From Streptomyces brasiliensis (lineage in GTDB: Bacteria > Actinomycetota > Actinomycetes > Streptomycetales > Streptomycetaceae), in the NCBI RefSeq assembly GCF_014647875.1, contig NZ_BMQA01000003.1:62001-126000 (forward strand): a stretch of DNA of 64,000 bases, given 5' to 3'. The notes under the pieces were generated by a model. That model was not told the origin of the DNA. It made no database searches and saw only the letters and a program-made list of their open reading frames with translations. This document shows, in pieces, positions 61,687-64,000 of the stretch. The first letter of the stretch is position 1. Every line of letters starts with the position of its first letter. Position numbers and translations under genes: made by a program.

Positions 61687-62940
61687 ATGCCCGCCACACC
61701 CACCACGCCGCCGCCGGCGCTGCGCCCCTATCTCAACGCCCGCCACGAACTGCTGTGGGACGAGGCGGACGCCTTCGCGGCCGAGCACATCGCGCCGCGC
61801 GCCGCACGCATGGAGGCCGCCCCCGGCAGGGTGGAGCGCAAGGTCGCCGACCTGATGGCCGCACGACGCTGGTTCGCCGTCAGCGTCCCGTCCTCCTTCG
61901 GCGGGCTGGACGCCGGACACGTGGCCAAGACAATCCTCGTCCACCGCATTGCCCGCGTCTCGGCGGCTGCGGCGGCCATCCTCCAGGCCACGCTGATCCC
62001 CGTCGGCGCCCTGCTGCACTTCGCCACCTACGAGCAGAAGGGCCGCTGGCTGCCCCGCGTAGCGGACGGTTCACTGCTCTTGTCGATCGCCGTGACCGAA
62101 CCGCGAGCCGGCGGACACATCGGCGGCATCGAGACCATCGCCGAGCACGTCGGCAACGAATGGGTGATCACCGGCAGCAAAATCCACATCGGGAATAGCC
62201 ACCTCGCGGGAGCCCACCTCGTGGTCGCCCGGACCGCCAAGGCAGGCGTGAGCACCTCCCAGGCGCTGACCGCGTTCATGGTCGAATCCAAGCGCCGAGG
62301 GCTCTCAGTCGCCGACCACCGTCCCGGCCTCGGCCTGCACGGCTTCTCCGCCGGCCGCCTCGACCTCGATCATGTCCGCGTCCCCGAGGAAAACGTGGTC
62401 GGAGAGATCGGCCAGGGGCTGGGCGTAGCGCAGAGCAGCAGCATCCTGTACGGCCGTCCCAACCTGGCCGCAGTCAGCCTGGGAATACACGAGGCAGTCG
62501 TGGCCACCTCGACCGCTTACCTCAAGACGCGCTCCCGCTACCGGGGCGCCCTCTCCGATCTGCCGGTTCTGCGGGACCGCATCGGTGACATGGAGGCCCG
62601 CCTGCGCGCCGGGCGAATCCTGGCCTATCAGTCCGTGCACCTCCTCGACCAGGGCCTGCCCTGCGACACCGACCTGATCAACGCCAAGTACCTCGGCCAC
62701 CAGTGGGCGATGCAGTCAACCCAGGACGCCATGGAGCTGCACGGCGCCCATGCCCTCAACGGCGACTACATCCTCCAGCGCCTGTGGCGCGACATCCAGT
62801 TCACCTACCCACCGGCCGGAACCGGCGAAGTCCAGCGCATACGCCTCGCCGACGCCGCCTTCGACGAGGCCCACATCCAGTGGTCAGAACGTCTCGCCGC
62901 CGAAGCGGCGTGGGCCCGCCCCGACCCGACAGCCGCATGA
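61687..62940 (+). CDS. Acyl-CoA dehydrogenase family flavoprotein
   Basis: A 417-residue acyl-CoA dehydrogenase-type protein: AAEHIAPRAARMEAAPGRVE, LLLSIAVTEPRAGGHIGGIE, WVITGSKIHIGNSHLAGAHL, QDAMELHGAHALNGDYILQR, LWRDIQFTYPPAGTGEVQRI. GGGAGAGG precedes ATG 61687. The usual family QxxGGxGY near the C-terminus is changed to ELHGAHAL, and YPPAGTGEVQ retains the adenine-binding part, so activity may be unusual (for example N- or C-hydroxylase or nitroalkane type). Downstream of the conservon and probably co-regulated. Confidence 0.85.
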   Translation: MPATPTTPPPALRPYLNARHELLWDEADAFAAEHIAPRAARMEAAPGRVERKVADLMAARRWFAVSVPSSFGGLDAGHVAKTILVHRIARVSAAAAAILQATLIPVGALLHFATYEQKGRWLPRVADGSLLLSIAVTEPRAGGHIGGIETIAEHVGNEWVITGSKIHIGNSHLAGAHLVVARTAKAGVSTSQALTAFMVESKRRGLSVADHRPGLGLHGFSAGRLDLDHVRVPEENVVGEIGQGLGVAQSSSILYGRPNLAAVSLGIHEAVVATSTAYLKTRSRYRGALSDLPVLRDRIGDMEARLRAGRILAYQSVHLLDQGLPCDTDLINAKYLGHQWAMQSTQDAMELHGAHALNGDYILQRLWRDIQFTYPPAGTGEVQRIRLADAAFDEAHIQWSERLAAEAAWARPDPTAA

Positions 62941-63068
62941 GCCCCCGTGTGCGGCGCCCCGTGAATCCAGACCGCCGCGCACGGGCCCGTGTCGCCGGCC
63001 CCCGTCCCCCGCGGGGTCCGGCGACACCCCACCCGATATCCCTCAACCCAGCCGCGAAAGAGACACCC

Positions 63069-63560
63069 GTGACCCCGCGCATGACGACCAGCGCACCGAT
63101 CACCCCCCTGACCCCGACCCAGCAGCGCGTCGCCCAGCACCTCGTGGACGGCCTCGGCCCTCAAGAGATCGCCGCGAGGACCGGGCTGTCGGCCGTGACC
63201 GTCCGCCAGTACGTACGCGACATCCGGGAGAGCCTCCACTGCCCGCCCCGCTGCAAGCCCCCGGTGATCGTGCACTTCCTGTGCAACGCCCGGCAGGTCG
63301 CTCCGCCCACAACGGACAGGCCAATGCCGGAACTCAGTCCAGAGCAGCAACTGTTGCTGCGGGCGGTCGCTGAGCACAGCAATCCCAGCGACATTGCTGC
63401 CATAGCCAAGATCGCGCCCGCCGACGTGCGAGCCGCACATGACGAACTGCTCGACAAGACGGGGGCGGCCAACACCACCCAACTTGTCGCCTGGGCCCAC
63501 GCGTGGGGCCTGCTGGGCGCCAGGCGGGCCACCACGATGGAGAGCGGAGCGAGCCAGTGA
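63069..63560 (+). CDS. LuxR-type DNA-binding protein with two HTH segments
   Basis: A 163-residue protein. The first HTH, LTPTQQRVAQHLVDGLGPQE followed by GLSAVTVRQYVRDIR, is clearly LuxR-like; a second weaker one follows (LSPEQQLLLRAVAEHSNPSD, ADVRAAHDELLDKTGAANTT). GTG 63069 (AAAGAGA upstream) or ATG 63081 may start it. No sensory domain. Its stop overlaps the next GTG (GTGA). Such small LuxR proteins accompany conservon-linked acyl-CoA dehydrogenase and GNAT genes and may control the operon. Confidence 0.75.
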   Translation: MTPRMTTSAPITPLTPTQQRVAQHLVDGLGPQEIAARTGLSAVTVRQYVRDIRESLHCPPRCKPPVIVHFLCNARQVAPPTTDRPMPELSPEQQLLLRAVAEHSNPSDIAAIAKIAPADVRAAHDELLDKTGAANTTQLVAWAHAWGLLGARRATTMESGASQ

Positions 63561-64000
63561 ATGCCTCACCCGCTTCTGCGGCCATCGAGTCCTCCCCCGC
63601 GCCTCGAAGCCAGTGCGCGAAAGGGTTACCGGCCGTGTACGAGATGCGGTCGTTGCGCACCGACGCCGAACGGGACGAGGCCGCGGCCCTCGTCCAGGAC
63701 CGTCAGCGCTGGCTCGCCATGCGCGGGGTGCCTACACCCGCCCGGTCCGATATCCCGGCCCTGTTCCGCGCCCCGCAGGTGAAACCGGCTGGACTGTTCG
63801 AGGACGGGCTGCTGCTGGCCTGCATGATCCCGCAACGCGGGCCCGACCTCGGATGGGGCGAAGGCCCGTGCCTCTTCCTGGACTGCGTCCACACCCTGCC
63901 CGGTCACTCCGATGACACCGTCCGGCTGATCACTCTGTGGGCCTCCGACTTCGCCGCCCGGCTCGAGGCACCGCTTGTGCGGGCCGAGGCCATGGCCCGC
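63557..64000 (+). CDS. GNAT-like N-acetyltransferase, truncated by the window end
   Basis: GTG at 63557 overlaps the LuxR-type stop. The first 148 codons are in the window: AVYEMRSLRTDAERDEAAAL, RQRWLAMRGVPTPARSDIPA, LFEDGLLLACMIPQRGPDLG, GPCLFLDCVHTLPGHSDDTV. The layout fits a GNAT-like acyltransferase, but the acetyl-CoA-binding motif lies beyond or near the edge. It is translationally coupled to the regulator and so part of the conservon-downstream operon. The 3' end is not visible. Confidence 0.6.
   Translation, partial: MNASPASAAIESSPAPRSQCAKGLPAVYEMRSLRTDAERDEAAALVQDRQRWLAMRGVPTPARSDIPALFRAPQVKPAGLFEDGLLLACMIPQRGPDLGWGEGPCLFLDCVHTLPGHSDDTVRLITLWASDFAARLEAPLVRAEAMAR

Noticed and set aside
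1..64000. CRISPR array, rRNA operon or intact tRNA gene
   Set aside because: No regularly spaced repeat-spacer series, rRNA signature or full cloverleaf was found by reading; short repeats near 30.0-30.3 kb are irregular and match integration-site motifs.

Overview
The window is very GC-rich, with strong third-position GC bias, GTG starts and many stop/start overlaps (ATGA, GTGA). It carries a complete conservon-type operon (histidine kinase, roadblock, DUF742, GTPase), DUF6247, DUF6415, XRE/TPR regulators and an LAL regulator. These point to a Streptomyces or close relative, and the density of gene scraps suggests an accessory chromosomal region. No rRNA gene, intact tRNA or CRISPR array was seen.

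Left part, about 0.5-30.2 kb, is a metabolic and regulatory island full of broken genes. It holds an OhrR-like MarR repressor divergent from tandem family IV esterases; an MmyB-type regulator divergent from an esterase and a short-chain dehydrogenase; and a TetR-EamA pair with a perfect operator. A minus-strand group follows (LAL regulator, chloroperoxidase-like hydrolase, ABM monooxygenase, SDR, methyltransferase). It shares a 123-bp, 96% identical promoter/leader with an aldehyde dehydrogenase 7 kb away. Next come LtrA, an Rrf2 regulator with two operator-like sites, an NTF2-like protein, an NmrA-like reductase and a small DUF6247 toxin-antitoxin-like pair. Between these lie remnants of IS110, IS5, Tn3, serine resolvase and another transposase, plus decayed Dps, cyclodeaminase, SDR, aldo/keto reductase, DoxX, PucR-like, P1-peptidase and AAA-ATPase genes. 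Two copies of the last ~25 codons of a TrmA/RumA-type RNA methyltransferase gene, with associated short repeats, lie near 0.6 kb and 30.2 kb in the same orientation. They look like attachment-site scars bounding this part.

Middle part, 30.7-51.4 kb, is a defence island. First is a DNA N6-adenine methyltransferase fused to a specificity-like region and a C-terminal domain with an RX4H (HEPN-like) motif. Second is an 1810-residue protein with an N-terminal GHKL/sacsin-type ATPase and a C-terminal NO VEIN (DUF3883) PD-(D/E)xK nuclease. Then comes a complete pPIWI-RE locus: a two-HTH regulator behind a perfect 10-bp inverted repeat, a Zn-ribbon plus restriction-endonuclease-like protein, a DinG-type Fe-S helicase and the pPIWI-RE Argonaute-like protein. 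A tyrosine integrase with a small excisionase closes the island.

Right part, 52.7-64 kb, looks like ordinary Streptomyces backbone: cutA, two XRE/TPR regulators, an RsbW-like ATPase, a TrmO-family protein, DUF6415, and the conservon followed by GAF, acyl-CoA dehydrogenase and LuxR-type genes and a truncated GNAT-like gene at the window edge.

The most interesting content is the pPIWI-RE operon and the adjacent methyltransferase/GHKL-nuclease pair, which I read as two phage or plasmid defence systems carried on one mobile island.
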